A stretch of DNA of 64,000 bases from Streptomyces sp. NBC_01262 (GCF_036226365.1 NZ_CP108462.1:2453501-2517500); one strand, 5' to 3'; counted from the stretch's first letter, positions 1-7,917 are shown. The notes: generated by a model from the letters alone, not told the origin. Translations and numbers: made by a program.

Positions 1-20
1 TGACCGCACCCCACCGCCCG

Positions 21-47
21 CCTGCCCGCTTCACCGACCGGAGGACC
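21..47 (+). repeat. 27-bp direct repeat, copy 1 (gene leader)
   Basis: Identical in all 27 bases to 700-726. Each copy ends in the Shine-Dalgarno GGAGG and lies just before a GTG start, so it is a duplicated leader of two neighbouring genes. The flanking bases are also alike (a stop codon, then a short CCACCGCC-type stretch), which suggests that the whole intergenic unit was copied. Confidence 0.85.
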
Positions 48-49
48 TC

Positions 50-685
50 GTGATCGACAACACCACCCGCCGCTTCAAGGAAGACCCCGCCGAGCCCCTG
101 CTGCTCCTGGCCGCGGGCCTGGGGCCGGGCGGCACGGACCAGTTCATCGGAGAGCAGGAGGCCGCCGGTCAACGGCAGCTCGTCAACTCCGACCGCCTGC
201 CGACCAGCCTCCGGTCGCCGCGTGAGGAGTTCGAGGCGCTGGGCTTCACCTTCGGCGACCCCGACCCCGGAGACCCGATGTTCTGCCCGGCCACCCTCCC
301 CGAGGGCTGGTCCCGGCAGGCCTCCGACCACAACATGTGGTCCTACATCGTCGACACCCTCGGCAGGCGCCGCGTCTCGATCTTCTACAAGGCGGCGTTC
401 TACGACCGGTCCAGCTTCATGCGGCTCGACACGGTCTCGGTGTACGTCACGGACCGCGTCTACCACGGCCAGCCCATCGTCACGGACGAGGTGTGGGCCA
501 CCCATCAGGCCGTGGCCGCCGAGCTCCGCAACGCCGCCGACCGCGCGCAGAAGAGCCTCGCCGGGTGGGAGTTCATCGCCCAGCGCGACGGCGCCAGCGA
601 GATGAGCACGGAGTACATCGCGCAGGACACCGCCGAGCGCGACAAGTACCTGGCCATCGCCGCCGAGTACGACCCCCAGCCCTGA
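50..685 (+). CDS. Hypothetical early-region phage/element protein, 211 aa
   Basis: I do not recognise this protein. The GTG start is chosen because GGAGG at 40-44 sits five bases upstream. There is no signal peptide, membrane segment or cysteine cluster. The middle (about residues 80-135) looks like a compact folded domain with many aromatic residues and beta-strand character; the C-terminal 60 residues are mostly helical and charged. It is the first complete gene in the window and is followed by a gene with an identical 27-bp leader (21-47 and 700-726), so the two are probably translated at similar rates. The coding bias is that of the surrounding genes. Function unknown. Confidence 0.75.
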   Translation: MIDNTTRRFKEDPAEPLLLLAAGLGPGGTDQFIGEQEAAGQRQLVNSDRLPTSLRSPREEFEALGFTFGDPDPGDPMFCPATLPEGWSRQASDHNMWSYIVDTLGRRRVSIFYKAAFYDRSSFMRLDTVSVYVTDRVYHGQPIVTDEVWATHQAVAAELRNAADRAQKSLAGWEFIAQRDGASEMSTEYIAQDTAERDKYLAIAAEYDPQP

Positions 686-699
686 ACCGCCACCGCCTG

Positions 700-726
700 C
701 CTGCCCGCTTCACCGACCGGAGGACC
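700..726 (+). repeat. 27-bp direct repeat, copy 2 (gene leader)
   Basis: Exact second copy of 21-47, placing GGAGG at 719-723, five bases before the GTG start at 729. Confidence 0.85.
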
Positions 727-728
727 AG

Positions 729-1349
729 GTGTCCGACCCGTACCGCTACACCCGCAAGGACGTCCGCCTCCGCATCATCACCGAGGCGATCACGGCCCTG
801 ATCCCGCGTGCTGTCCCCTCGAACATCAGCGTCGAGGTCGTCGAGACCCTGCCCGGCCAGCTCACCGGACCGGACACCCCGGGCCGCAACACCTGGTCCG
901 GCCGCCCCGACGCCGTAGCCGAGCGCATCTTCACCGCACTGTTCGGCCGCCCCGACAAGCCGCTGCCCACCTCGCCGGCCAGCCAGGCCGACGACGCCAA
1001 GCGCCGCCGCGATCTGGTCGGCGAGGTCGACGCGGTGCAGAACGGCTGCAACTCCCTGGAGCGCGCGCCCTGGTACCCGGCCCGGGCGGGCGACCTGGTC
1101 CACGTCGCGTACGAGACGGCCGGTCAGATGCCCGCGTATGGCGAGACGTACGCCGTCGTCCCGGATCCGGACTCCGGAAACGAGCTGCAGCTGAAGCTGC
1201 TCCACCACACCTGCGACGACGAGACCAGCCCCGGGTGGTTCGCGCCCGGCGTCGTCGGCGACCCGCTGACGGAGCCGTGGATGGAGGCCGGCCCCCACCG
1301 GCTGACCGTGATCCGCGACGGCGCGGTCGTCCACCCCGTCACCCGCTAA
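729..1349 (+). CDS. Hypothetical early-region protein, 206 aa
   Basis: Unrecognised. The GTG start at 729 is fixed by GGAGG at 719-723 inside the duplicated leader. Residues 1-50 look helical (an arginine-rich stretch, then hydrophobic positions at helical spacing). The C-terminal half has a beta-rich part ending in a short HTVIRDG-like strand region. Two cysteines are scattered, with no CxxC pair. It lies between the first gene and the putative winged-helix replication protein, all on the same strand, so it is probably part of one early transcript. Function unknown. Confidence 0.75.
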   Translation: MSDPYRYTRKDVRLRIITEAITALIPRAVPSNISVEVVETLPGQLTGPDTPGRNTWSGRPDAVAERIFTALFGRPDKPLPTSPASQADDAKRRRDLVGEVDAVQNGCNSLERAPWYPARAGDLVHVAYETAGQMPAYGETYAVVPDPDSGNELQLKLLHHTCDDETSPGWFAPGVVGDPLTEPWMEAGPHRLTVIRDGAVVHPVTR

Positions 1350-1383
1350 CCCAACCACCCGCCTCACGAACTCAGGAGTCCCG

Positions 1384-2868
1384 TTGTCCGCCACCGCTCC
1401 GCTCGCCGAGCAGCCGCCCCGCGCGGCCGTCGGCGTGCGCCCGCGCGGCGGACAGCGGGTCCTGGTGCCGTGGCGCCTTGTCGTAGGTCCTCAGTACGCC
1501 GATGTGGCCCTGAGCGCCTACGTGAAGGTGTCCGCCCTCGCGGCCCGCCCGGAAGGCTGCACGGCCCGGGTCGAGACCCTCGCCACCTACCTCGGCCTCT
1601 CCAAGAGCAGCGTCGAGCGGGGCCTGCGCCAGCTCACCCGCCCCGACATCGTCGACCAGGTCGTCGAGGTCGACACCGTACGGCGCACCCTGCCCGGCGG
1701 TACCGGACAGTCCGCGCTGCGCACCACCCGCCCGCTCGGCCAGGGCGAGGACTTCGTGTGGCTGCCCGTGCGCGCGGCCGAGGTCCTCACGCCCCGCCAG
1801 CTGCGCGCGTACGCGATCCTCACCTACGCCGAGGCACGGAAGATCCCGCTGTCCGCGAGCGACCTCGGCGAGATGCTGTATCACCACACCGGTGCCCGCG
1901 CCGGCGAGCACCTAGGCGAGCGCGCCGCGCGCCGCCTGGTCGACGAGCTCGACGCCCTGGGCTGGATCACCGTCGGCCGCCGCGCCGGTCACCAGGGCCG
2001 CCACGCCTACACCGCCCACCGCACCCCGCTCCACCCCGTGCCGCCCGTCGAGGGCGGATCCGGGCTCGTGGGTCCGGTCGTTGATGACGGATCGGGTCCG
2101 GACGATCAAGACGGATCCCTCGCGTCTAAGGAAGACCGGAGTACTGACCGACAAGAGCAGACGGGGGTGGGTGGTTCCATCCGCCGTAGGCGAGGTGACC
2201 GTAGTAGCGCTGTGGATCACCTCGGTGCGCACGTGCCGGACACGTTCGGCCGGGGTGATCGCGCCCTGCGGGCGGATGACCAGCCAGCCCCTCTCGCACC
2301 ACCCCCGGCCAACGGCCGCTACACCGGCCCCGCCCTGCAGCTCAGCCCCCGCGTCTGGGCCGTCCTGGCCCCCGTACGGCACCTGCTGCCCGGCATCCGG
2401 CCGTTCATGGTCCGGAGGATCGCCCGCGCGGTCGGCGCCCAGCTCGACGCCGGCACTGCCCCCGCCCGCCTGACCGAGCGCCTGGCCGCCCGCTACGCCG
2501 CCAACGACCAGGAGTTGCGCGACGTCGGCCGCTGGATCCTCGGCGCCGGCCTGCCCCGCCGAGGCCGCCACCGCGGGTGCGACCTCCCGGCGTGCGAGGC
2601 CGGGGTCATCTGGCACGACGACCCCGGGTGCACCGCGTGCGCCAGCGGCGACACCGACCACGCCACCCAGGCCTGCCTGGTCTGCACCGAGCTGTACCGC
2701 GCCGACCAAGCGCGCCGCGAGCAGCACACCACCCGGCCGCCGGCAGGCGAGCAGCCAGGGCCCCGGCCGTCGGCGATCCGGCACGAGTGCCGCAACCCCA
2801 CCTGCCGCGCGCCCGCCCGCACCCCGTTCCACGACGGCCTGTGCCGCCCATGCCGAACCGCAGCCTGA
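1384..2868 (+). CDS. Winged-helix DNA-binding protein with C-terminal zinc-ribbon part, candidate replication initiator
   Basis: 494 residues from a TTG start at 1384 (AGGAG six bases upstream). Residues about 35-105 form a helix-turn-helix of the type TLATYLGLSKSSVERGL followed by a wing. Residues about 130-205 look like a second winged helix. A low-complexity acidic/glycine linker follows (about 215-310), then a helical domain, and from about residue 399 a cysteine-rich tail with several CxxC-like pairs. Two winged helices resemble the architecture of plasmid initiators and of early-region proteins in Streptomyces plasmids and phages. I infer a replication-start role, but there is no primase or helicase motif. 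The DNA of the linker carries two iteron-like repeats (2071-2117). It could instead be a transcription factor. Confidence 0.6.
   Translation: MSATAPLAEQPPRAAVGVRPRGGQRVLVPWRLVVGPQYADVALSAYVKVSALAARPEGCTARVETLATYLGLSKSSVERGLRQLTRPDIVDQVVEVDTVRRTLPGGTGQSALRTTRPLGQGEDFVWLPVRAAEVLTPRQLRAYAILTYAEARKIPLSASDLGEMLYHHTGARAGEHLGERAARRLVDELDALGWITVGRRAGHQGRHAYTAHRTPLHPVPPVEGGSGLVGPVVDDGSGPDDQDGSLASKEDRSTDRQEQTGVGGSIRRRRGDRSSAVDHLGAHVPDTFGRGDRALRADDQPAPLAPPPANGRYTGPALQLSPRVWAVLAPVRHLLPGIRPFMVRRIARAVGAQLDAGTAPARLTERLAARYAANDQELRDVGRWILGAGLPRRGRHRGCDLPACEAGVIWHDDPGCTACASGDTDHATQACLVCTELYRADQARREQHTTRPPAGEQPGPRPSAIRHECRNPTCRAPARTPFHDGLCRPCRTAA
2071..2117 (+). repeat. Two iteron-like 23-bp imperfect direct repeats
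   Basis: 2071-2093 and 2095-2117 share 18 of 23 positions: both start GGTCCGG and both end GACGGATC. A further GGATC lies at 2056. They sit in the linker part of the winged-helix gene, where GC content also drops. Iterons inside or next to an initiator gene are a known origin layout; here the repeat could equally be coding for the acidic linker. Confidence 0.45.
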
Positions 2869-2886
2869 CGAAAGGACCACCGACCG

Positions 2887-3219
2887 ATGATCACGCCGCG
2901 CCCCGACGAGCAGGGCACCTGCGACCGCTGCCTGGCCGATGTGCTGTGGGTCCACACCGTGCCCAACAACGCCAAGCGCCCCATCGACCCCGAGCCCAAC
3001 GCCGATGGCAGCACAGCCGTGTACCGGGACCAGGCCGGGCGCCTGCGCGCCCGCCAGCTCACCAAGGAACGCCCCGCGGCCGAGGGCTCCGAGGTCATCT
3101 ACATGACCCACCACGCCACCTGCGCCAGGCCCCGGCCCCGCCGCACCTCCCGCCCCAACCCGCCACCGCGTACACAGCGTCGGCACTGGGGCACCGCCAC
3201 CCCCGGCTGGCACCCATGA
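2887..3219 (+). CDS. Small zinc-ribbon-like hypothetical protein, 110 aa
   Basis: Unrecognised small protein starting with a CxxC pair (GTCDRC, about residues 10-15), followed by a compact domain that ends in HHATC near residue 80. The two cysteine/histidine clusters could bind one zinc. The C-terminus is basic and proline-rich. The ATG start at 2887 is preceded by AAAGGA about a dozen bases upstream. It follows the winged-helix gene by 18 bases, and its stop overlaps the next start (ATGA at 3216-3219), so it is translationally coupled. Proteins of this look are common in actinophage early regions. Confidence 0.75.
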   Translation: MITPRPDEQGTCDRCLADVLWVHTVPNNAKRPIDPEPNADGSTAVYRDQAGRLRARQLTKERPAAEGSEVIYMTHHATCARPRPRRTSRPNPPPRTQRRHWGTATPGWHP

Positions 3220-3491
3220 CCCCCGACCAGGAGCAACGCCTCCTCGCAGAAGCCATCCCCGACGGCAGCTTCGGCGGCCCCCGGTCCACCCCGGATGCGC
3301 CGCCCGCCCTGCGCCCGCGGCGGCCGCCGCGGCCGGTCACCGCCGCCGAAGCCGCCCAGCACCAGGCCGACCTGCTCGCCGCGCTCGACGGCTTCGACAG
3401 CCGCAAGCAGGCCATCGCCGCCCACAGCGTCACCGCCCGCACGGCCCGCCACCTCCGACTCGTCCCGAACCCCGCAAGAAAGGCCGGCTGA
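3216..3491 (+). CDS. Small hypothetical protein, 91 aa
   Basis: ATG at 3216 overlaps the previous stop by four bases (ATGA), and the stop overlaps the next start (TGATG at 3489-3493). The product starts with an acidic helical piece (TPDQEQRLLAEAIPDG), has a proline/arginine-rich middle, and ends in a helix typical of a small DNA-binding or partner protein. No domain is recognised. The overlaps on both sides and the coding bias are the reasons to call it. It probably works with the LuxR-type HTH protein that follows. Confidence 0.65.
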   Translation: MTPDQEQRLLAEAIPDGSFGGPRSTPDAPPALRPRRPPRPVTAAEAAQHQADLLAALDGFDSRKQAIAAHSVTARTARHLRLVPNPARKAG

Positions 3492-3958
3492 TGACCATCC
3501 CCTCCGCACCCTCCGCACCCTCCGCACCCAGCGCCCGTCAGTGCCAGATCCTGGCCGGCCTTGCCCGCGGCCACCGCCACCAGCAGATCGCCACCGACCT
3601 CGGCATCAGCTACGCCACCGTCAAGAAGCACGCCGAGGACCTTCGCACCCGCTACGGCGTGCACAGCGCGGCCGCCCTGATCCGACTGGGCTACGAACAC
3701 GGCTGGCTGAACAGCCTCGCCCCGGAGGAACGGCCCCTCACCGTCCTGCCCGACCGGCAGCAGCAGGTCCTGCAGCTGGTCGCCGCCGACTGCACCCAGG
3801 CCCAGATCGCCCGCCGACTCGGCGTGTCCGTCACCACCGCTGCCGAACACGAACGCCGCCTCCGCCGCGCCCTCGGCGCCCGCACGCTGCCCCACGCCGT
3901 AGCCCTCGGCTACCAGCACCACCACCTCACCACCCGCCGCACGGCAGCCGCCGCATGA
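3491..3958 (+). CDS. Protein with two LuxR/sigma-70-region-4-type HTH units, 155 aa
   Basis: Two tandem helix-turn-helix units. The first (about residues 15-60) has HQQIATDLGISYATVKKH and the second (about 85-130) has QAQIARRLGVSVTTAAEH. Each resembles the GerE/LuxR C-terminal DNA-binding unit, but there is no receiver or ligand domain. Two units in one chain suggest that it binds a direct repeat as a monomer. The N-terminus has three to four copies of a PSA tripeptide encoded by CTCCGCACC-type 9-bp tandem repeats (about 3500-3530), probably made by replication slippage. Start and stop both overlap their neighbours. It is probably a regulator of the early or transfer genes. Confidence 0.75.
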   Translation: MTIPSAPSAPSAPSARQCQILAGLARGHRHQQIATDLGISYATVKKHAEDLRTRYGVHSAAALIRLGYEHGWLNSLAPEERPLTVLPDRQQQVLQLVAADCTQAQIARRLGVSVTTAAEHERRLRRALGARTLPHAVALGYQHHHLTTRRTAAAA

Positions 3959-4191
3959 CCGCCCGCTGCGAACTCACCGAGCTCCTGGCCGACAGCTGCG
4001 CCCACTGCCTCGGCCACACCGACCCCGCCCCCGACCCGCCGCCGCCCGTCAACACCGGCCGCTGGTTCCACGCCATCTACCCCGGCGTCTGCGAGGTCTG
4101 CGGCAACCGCTTCACACCCGGAACACCGATCCGCCTGGAGATCCCGAAGGGCTGGCGCGCCGCCTGCTGCGCCGACGGAGCTCCGTCGTGA
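3955..4191 (+). CDS. Small cysteine-rich protein, 78 aa
   Basis: ATG at 3955 overlaps the stop of the HTH gene (ATGA). Cysteines occur as CAHC near residue 18 and CEVC near residue 45, with CC near the end, giving a likely zinc-binding fold similar to the zinc-ribbon half of phage proteins that also carry the motif GVCEVCGNRF. The stop overlaps the GTG of the next gene. Function unknown; probably a DNA- or protein-binding accessory factor. Confidence 0.65.
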   Translation: MTARCELTELLADSCAHCLGHTDPAPDPPPPVNTGRWFHAIYPGVCEVCGNRFTPGTPIRLEIPKGWRAACCADGAPS

Positions 4192-4484
4192 GGTGGCTGT
4201 GGATCGCCCTCGCCTGCTGCCTCGGCGCCAGCCTCGCCTGGCCCCTGTCCTGCTACCTCGTCCAGTCCCGGAAGGCCCCCGCCGTGACCGAATTCCCCTG
4301 CCCCGCCTGCTCCGGCACCCGCCGCGCCAGTCAGTACCTCTGCCGCGCCGACTGGTTCTCCCTACCCGTGGCTGCGCAACGTGCCCTCAAGCGCCGCGAC
4401 CGCCAGGCCAGGGCCCGGCTCCAGGAGCTGTACGAGCAGATCACCGCCGGCGTCCCACTCGACCAGATCCACATCACGCCGTGA
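4188..4484 (+). CDS. Membrane-anchored small protein with CPAC zinc-knuckle, 98 aa
   Basis: GTG at 4188 overlaps the previous stop (GTGA). Residues 3-25 are one hydrophobic helix (WLWIALACCLGASLAWPLSC), the right length for a membrane anchor or an uncleaved signal. A soluble part with CPAC and a further cysteine follows, and then a basic amphipathic helix. This arrangement suggests a protein held at the membrane with its tail in the cytoplasm. Function unknown. Confidence 0.65.
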   Translation: MRWLWIALACCLGASLAWPLSCYLVQSRKAPAVTEFPCPACSGTRRASQYLCRADWFSLPVAAQRALKRRDRQARARLQELYEQITAGVPLDQIHITP

Positions 4485-4542
4485 CACCGACGCCGCGCGC
4501 GATCACCGCAGCCTCAACACCCACCACCGGAAGGCCAAGCCC

Positions 4543-4935
4543 ATGCCCACCAAGCCCAAGCTCCCGGAGACCAGCGCGGCCGGCGTCGGCATGCCCGCCA
4601 CCCTCCACCTTCACGCATTCGGCCGCGAGATCGCCGACGCCTTCGGCGGTGAACTCCCGTACCTCGTTGGCTCCGCCACACGCGGCAAGACCTGGCGGGA
4701 CGTCGACGTCCGCCTGATCCTGCCCGACGACCAATACGACGCCCTCTTCCCTGGGCACGCCAAGCCAGACCACGCCAACGGACGCTGGGCGCTGCTGTGC
4801 GCAGCGATCTCCGAGCTCGGGAAGCTGCGCACCGGGCTGCCGATCGACTTCCAGATCCAGCGCATGACCGACGCCAACGCCCTCTACAGCGGCGCCCGGC
4901 ACGCCCTCGGCCTGCGCCTGCACTGGCCCGCCTGA
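4543..4935 (+). CDS. Stand-alone nucleotidyltransferase-like protein (MNT/pol-beta fold), 130 aa
   Basis: Residues 43-57 read GSATRGKTWRDVDVR, close to the GS-x(9)-DxD signature of minimal nucleotidyltransferases: G43-S44, D53 and D55. A third acidic residue, D102, sits in the strand PIDFQIQ, where the family has its third carboxylate, so the active site looks complete. Such enzymes move a nucleotide to RNA, protein or an antibiotic. No HEPN toxin gene lies next to it, so a classical MntA-HepT pair is not supported. Start ATG 4543 chosen; AAGG lies upstream. An isolated gene of this type in a phage early region could modify a host protein or tRNA. Confidence 0.6.
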   Translation: MPTKPKLPETSAAGVGMPATLHLHAFGREIADAFGGELPYLVGSATRGKTWRDVDVRLILPDDQYDALFPGHAKPDHANGRWALLCAAISELGKLRTGLPIDFQIQRMTDANALYSGARHALGLRLHWPA

Positions 4936-4954
4936 CTACCCACCTGAGGACACC

Positions 4955-5683
4955 ATGACCGACACCCCGCTCAACACCGAAGCCGCAGCCCGCGTGCACT
5001 ACGTAGACCCGCGCGTCCGTCAGCTCGCCGAAGCCCGCTGGCGGCTCATCACTGGCGGCTCACGCGCGGCGTGGCTCGCGCTGGGCAAGGACAACCCGGA
5101 GGCGCTCATCGCGGAGGGCCGGGACTGGATCCGCGCCGCCGTCGCTGCCGGAATCCTCCCGCCACCCGCCGACCGGCGGGCGGGCCGGTTCTCCTGCACC
5201 GGGCCATGCGCGCGAGGCGTCTGCGGCATGGCCTGGACAGAGGACAGGTGCGGCCAGTGCTGCGAGTGCCGCCTCACCTGCGACGGACCACCGCCCTCCA
5301 GCGCCCCGGCTGACCCGTCACCGACGGCCGACGACGAGCTACGCGAGCAGTACGCCGAGGCGCTGCGCGACGCCATGTACCTCACCGACTGGGGCAGCCA
5401 CACCCCCACCGTCCACGACTACGCCGACCGCCTGATGGCCGTCCGTGACCGCAGCATGGATCTCCGGACCACCGAGCGGGACGTCACGCTCCAAGCGTTC
5501 AACTCCATCGTGCTGCAGGTGGAGGACGTCCGGGCAGTCATCGCCCGCGTGCGCGCCCTCCGTGACACCTGGCGCCACTACACGATGGCGCCCCAGACCA
5601 TGCGCCTCGTCGGTGAGCTGGGCGCCGCCCTCGACGGCCCGCCGCCGGCAGCCACCGCACCCACAGAGGAGGCCGGCCGATGA
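4955..5683 (+). CDS. Hypothetical protein with central cysteine cluster, 242 aa
   Basis: ATG at 4955 with GAGGA about six bases upstream. The N-terminal part (1-65) is helical. Residues about 75-110 hold seven or more cysteines (CTGPCARGVCG..., CGQCCECRLTC), likely to bind one or two zinc ions. The C-terminal 130 residues are mostly helical with an arginine-rich stretch (VRAVIARVRALRDTWRHY). The stop overlaps the ATG of the next gene (ATGA at 5680). Not recognised; zinc-binding by inference only. Confidence 0.7.
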   Translation: MTDTPLNTEAAARVHYVDPRVRQLAEARWRLITGGSRAAWLALGKDNPEALIAEGRDWIRAAVAAGILPPPADRRAGRFSCTGPCARGVCGMAWTEDRCGQCCECRLTCDGPPPSSAPADPSPTADDELREQYAEALRDAMYLTDWGSHTPTVHDYADRLMAVRDRSMDLRTTERDVTLQAFNSIVLQVEDVRAVIARVRALRDTWRHYTMAPQTMRLVGELGAALDGPPPAATAPTEEAGR

Positions 5684-6024
5684 GCGGCGGCTCGTTCAAC
5701 TACCTCTGCCACACCTGGGACCTCGACGGCCTGATCGACAAACGCGGCGACCTCGAAGAGATGTCCGCCGTCCTCGCCGGGCTCGGCTACGCCCACGACG
5801 CTGCCCGCGAGACGGAGGAGCTCCTCGTCATGCTGCGGCAGTGGGAAGTCCGCGCCACCGTCCGGGTCGAGCGGCTGCGGGAGGTCTGGAAGGCCGTGGA
5901 GTGGTGGAAGTCCAGCGACTACGGCGAGGACCAGGTGCACGAAGCGCTCGCCGAGTATCGGGGCGAGTCCGCCAGCGCCGCGAGTACCCCGAAGGGGCAG
6001 CCCGACGCCCCGCAGGAGCGTTGA
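5680..6024 (+). CDS. Small acidic helical protein, 114 aa
   Basis: ATG at 5680 overlaps the previous stop. The first residues (MSGGSFNYLCHTWDLDGL) resemble the start of a family of small actinobacterial proteins that begin SGGSFNY; the rest is helical with conserved-looking tryptophans (EVWKAVEWWKSSDYGEDQV). This looks like a real small globular protein and not a shadow of another frame. Function unknown. Confidence 0.7.
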   Translation: MSGGSFNYLCHTWDLDGLIDKRGDLEEMSAVLAGLGYAHDAARETEELLVMLRQWEVRATVRVERLREVWKAVEWWKSSDYGEDQVHEALAEYRGESASAASTPKGQPDAPQER

Positions 6025-6027
6025 CCC

Positions 6028-6294
6028 ATGCCGCGACGCATCAAGGCCGGCGACATCCGGCGTGTGCTCATCGATGAGGGTTTCGACTTCTCCGAGTTCG
6101 CCGGCGGCGACTGGGACCCCGGCCACCGCAGCGCCCAGGCCGGCACCCGCGCGGTCCACGTCTTCCACGACGGCCCCGGCGAGCAGCAGCACCTCGACAC
6201 CTACACCACCGTCCTGCGGGCCGCCGGCTACCACGTCGTGGCCGAGCAGCAGCCGCGCGGCGGCCGCCGACGCCTGATCGTCACCCGTCCCTGA
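6028..6294 (+). CDS. Small basic hypothetical protein, 88 aa
   Basis: ATG at 6028 lies three bases after the previous stop, with GGAG a dozen bases upstream inside the preceding gene. The sequence has an alternating strand/helix pattern (IRRVLIDEGFDFSEF..., TRAVHVFHDG, YTTVLRAAGYHVV), like a small alpha/beta protein. Not recognised. Same strand and tight spacing imply co-transcription with its neighbours. Confidence 0.65.
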   Translation: MPRRIKAGDIRRVLIDEGFDFSEFAGGDWDPGHRSAQAGTRAVHVFHDGPGEQQHLDTYTTVLRAAGYHVVAEQQPRGGRRRLIVTRP

Positions 6295-6317
6295 GTAGCG
6301 TTCCGAGGAGAACCACC

Positions 6318-6917
6318 GTGCATGACCCGCTGACTGTGGCGTTCGAGATCCGCCGGCCCTGGCCAAGGACCGACACCTGGCGTACCGGGCAAGCCGCCCG
6401 GACCGGTACCCGCTGGAGGACTGGCGGCGCGTTCTGGGTGGTCGCCGGACGGGGCCTGTACTGGCCGTGCTTCATCACCGTGTGGCACCGCGACCCGTCC
6501 GGCTACGACGACGTCACCTGCCGCCGCACCAGGTGGCGGCTGCACGTGCACCACTGGCGTATCCAGATCAGCCCTCTCCAGGACCTGCGCCGCCGCCTCC
6601 TGACGCGCTGTGCCTGGTGCCGGGGCCGCTCCGTGAAGGGCGACCAGGTCAACGTCTCCCGCTCCTGGGACGGCCCGCGCGGGCGCTGGTGGCAGGGCGA
6701 GCCCGGCCTGTACCACTCGGGCTGCTCGACCATCAAAACCGCGCACGCCACCTGCGTGTGCACGCGGCCCGTGCTGGAGCACGACATCTACGGGCGCTGC
6801 GCCCGCTGTAGCCGGACCCGGGCGTTCGGCACCACCGACGAGCAGCTCGCGCGGGCGCGTGAGTTGTCCGCGATCCCGCGCGGCGGCCGCCGCGCCGACA
6901 CCGGGGAGCAGCAGTGA
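6318..6917 (+). CDS. Hypothetical protein with zinc-binding C-terminal half, 199 aa
   Basis: GTG at 6318 with GAGGAG at 6305-6310. The first 95 residues are rich in tryptophan and arginine. From about residue 98 there are CAWC, a single cysteine (HSGC) near 139, CVC, and CARC near 163, consistent with two zinc sites. The C-terminus overlaps the GTG of the next gene (GTGA at 6914). Function unknown; probably nucleic-acid or protein binding. Confidence 0.65.
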   Translation: MHDPLTVAFEIRRPWPRTDTWRTGQAARTGTRWRTGGAFWVVAGRGLYWPCFITVWHRDPSGYDDVTCRRTRWRLHVHHWRIQISPLQDLRRRLLTRCAWCRGRSVKGDQVNVSRSWDGPRGRWWQGEPGLYHSGCSTIKTAHATCVCTRPVLEHDIYGRCARCSRTRAFGTTDEQLARARELSAIPRGGRRADTGEQQ

Positions 6918-7108
6918 CCGACCAGCCCACGCCCGACCGCGCCGAAGTCTGCGGCGACATCGACCCGGAAAGCGGCCTCACGTGCGGGCGGGAACCGCAC
7001 CACGGCTTCCACCGCCACGTCTTCCCCGATGGCCTAGGACACCACTCGTGGTGCGAGGGAGCCAGCTGGTTCACACCTCACCCCGGTACCGAGGAGCCGA
7101 CCCCGTGA
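6914..7108 (+). CDS. Very small Cys/His protein, 64 aa
   Basis: GTG at 6914 overlaps the stop before it, and the stop overlaps the GTG at 7105. Cysteines and histidines are spaced as in a small zinc fold: C13, C24, HH and H residues around 28-45, C47. Not recognised. The double overlap argues that it is really translated. Confidence 0.6.
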   Translation: MTDQPTPDRAEVCGDIDPESGLTCGREPHHGFHRHVFPDGLGHHSWCEGASWFTPHPGTEEPTP

Positions 7109-7917
7109 CCGGACACTGCACCACCTGCCCCCGCACCCTCACGGTCGCCGAGCAGGATCGTCACTGCTGCAATGCCTGCGTCTACCGCATGCGGACCTGG
7201 CTGGCCGAACTCCCCGGCGAGCTGGCCCAGCTCGACGACCTCCTGGAGCCGGGCGCCCGCCCGAAGCAGGGCAGCATCCACGGCAGCCGCACCAACGCCC
7301 CCGCCCCCGCACGCCTGGATGTCCTGAACCTGGTCGGCCCCGGCGCCTACCTGCCCGCAACCGACCCGTACGGCGACCAGGCGGACACCCCGCCCCCGCA
7401 CGTCCTGCTGCCAGCCTGGGCCCGGTACATCGCCAGCCAGTACCCGGTGCGCTGGACCGACAAGAACGGCACCGAGCACACAGGCCCCTGCGACGTCGAG
7501 CCCGAGTACCGGCACCCTGGCACCGCCTTGCAGGCCTGCTGCTCCTGGCTCGTCGGGTACGTCCCGTACGCGGCCGGGTACCCGTGGATCCACCAGCTCT
7601 ACGCCGAGCTGCAGGAGTTGATGATCCGGGTACGGGACATCACCCAGTCCCAGATCCGCACACTGCTCATGAAGGCACCGTGCCCGCTGTGCAAGACGTT
7701 CGCGCTGGCGGCCCGCGACGGCGAGTGGTACATCGAGTGCCAGGCCTGCCCCGAGGTCCTGGACCGCGACTACTACTTCGAGGAGTACGAGCCGCAGGCC
7801 CTGGCCCAGATCGCCCGCGAGGCCCTTGCCCAGCACGCCGCCAAGGCGGCCGCCGACGCCGCACGGGACCAGGCCGAGCAGGCCGAGCAGGAGGTGGCCG
7901 GCGGTGTCGCAGCCTGA
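7105..7917 (+). CDS. Hypothetical protein with N- and C-terminal zinc ribbons, 270 aa
   Basis: GTG at 7105 overlaps the previous stop (GTGA). The N-terminus has CTTC and CCNAC pairs within the first 30 residues. A helical middle follows, then a second zinc ribbon at about residues 192-220 (CPLC ... CQAC). The end is an alanine/glutamate-rich helix. The second ribbon (PCPLCKTFALAARDGEWYIEC) is typical of a finger found in many Streptomyces phage early proteins that read host or phage DNA. Exact role unknown. It overlaps the next gene by 14 bases. Confidence 0.7.
   Translation: MTGHCTTCPRTLTVAEQDRHCCNACVYRMRTWLAELPGELAQLDDLLEPGARPKQGSIHGSRTNAPAPARLDVLNLVGPGAYLPATDPYGDQADTPPPHVLLPAWARYIASQYPVRWTDKNGTEHTGPCDVEPEYRHPGTALQACCSWLVGYVPYAAGYPWIHQLYAELQELMIRVRDITQSQIRTLLMKAPCPLCKTFALAARDGEWYIECQACPEVLDRDYYFEEYEPQALAQIAREALAQHAAKAAADAARDQAEQAEQEVAGGVAA

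Noticed and set aside
4543..4935. Toxin-antitoxin (MntA-HepT) pair
   Set aside because: Only the nucleotidyltransferase-like part is present; neither neighbour has the HEPN RxxxxH motif.
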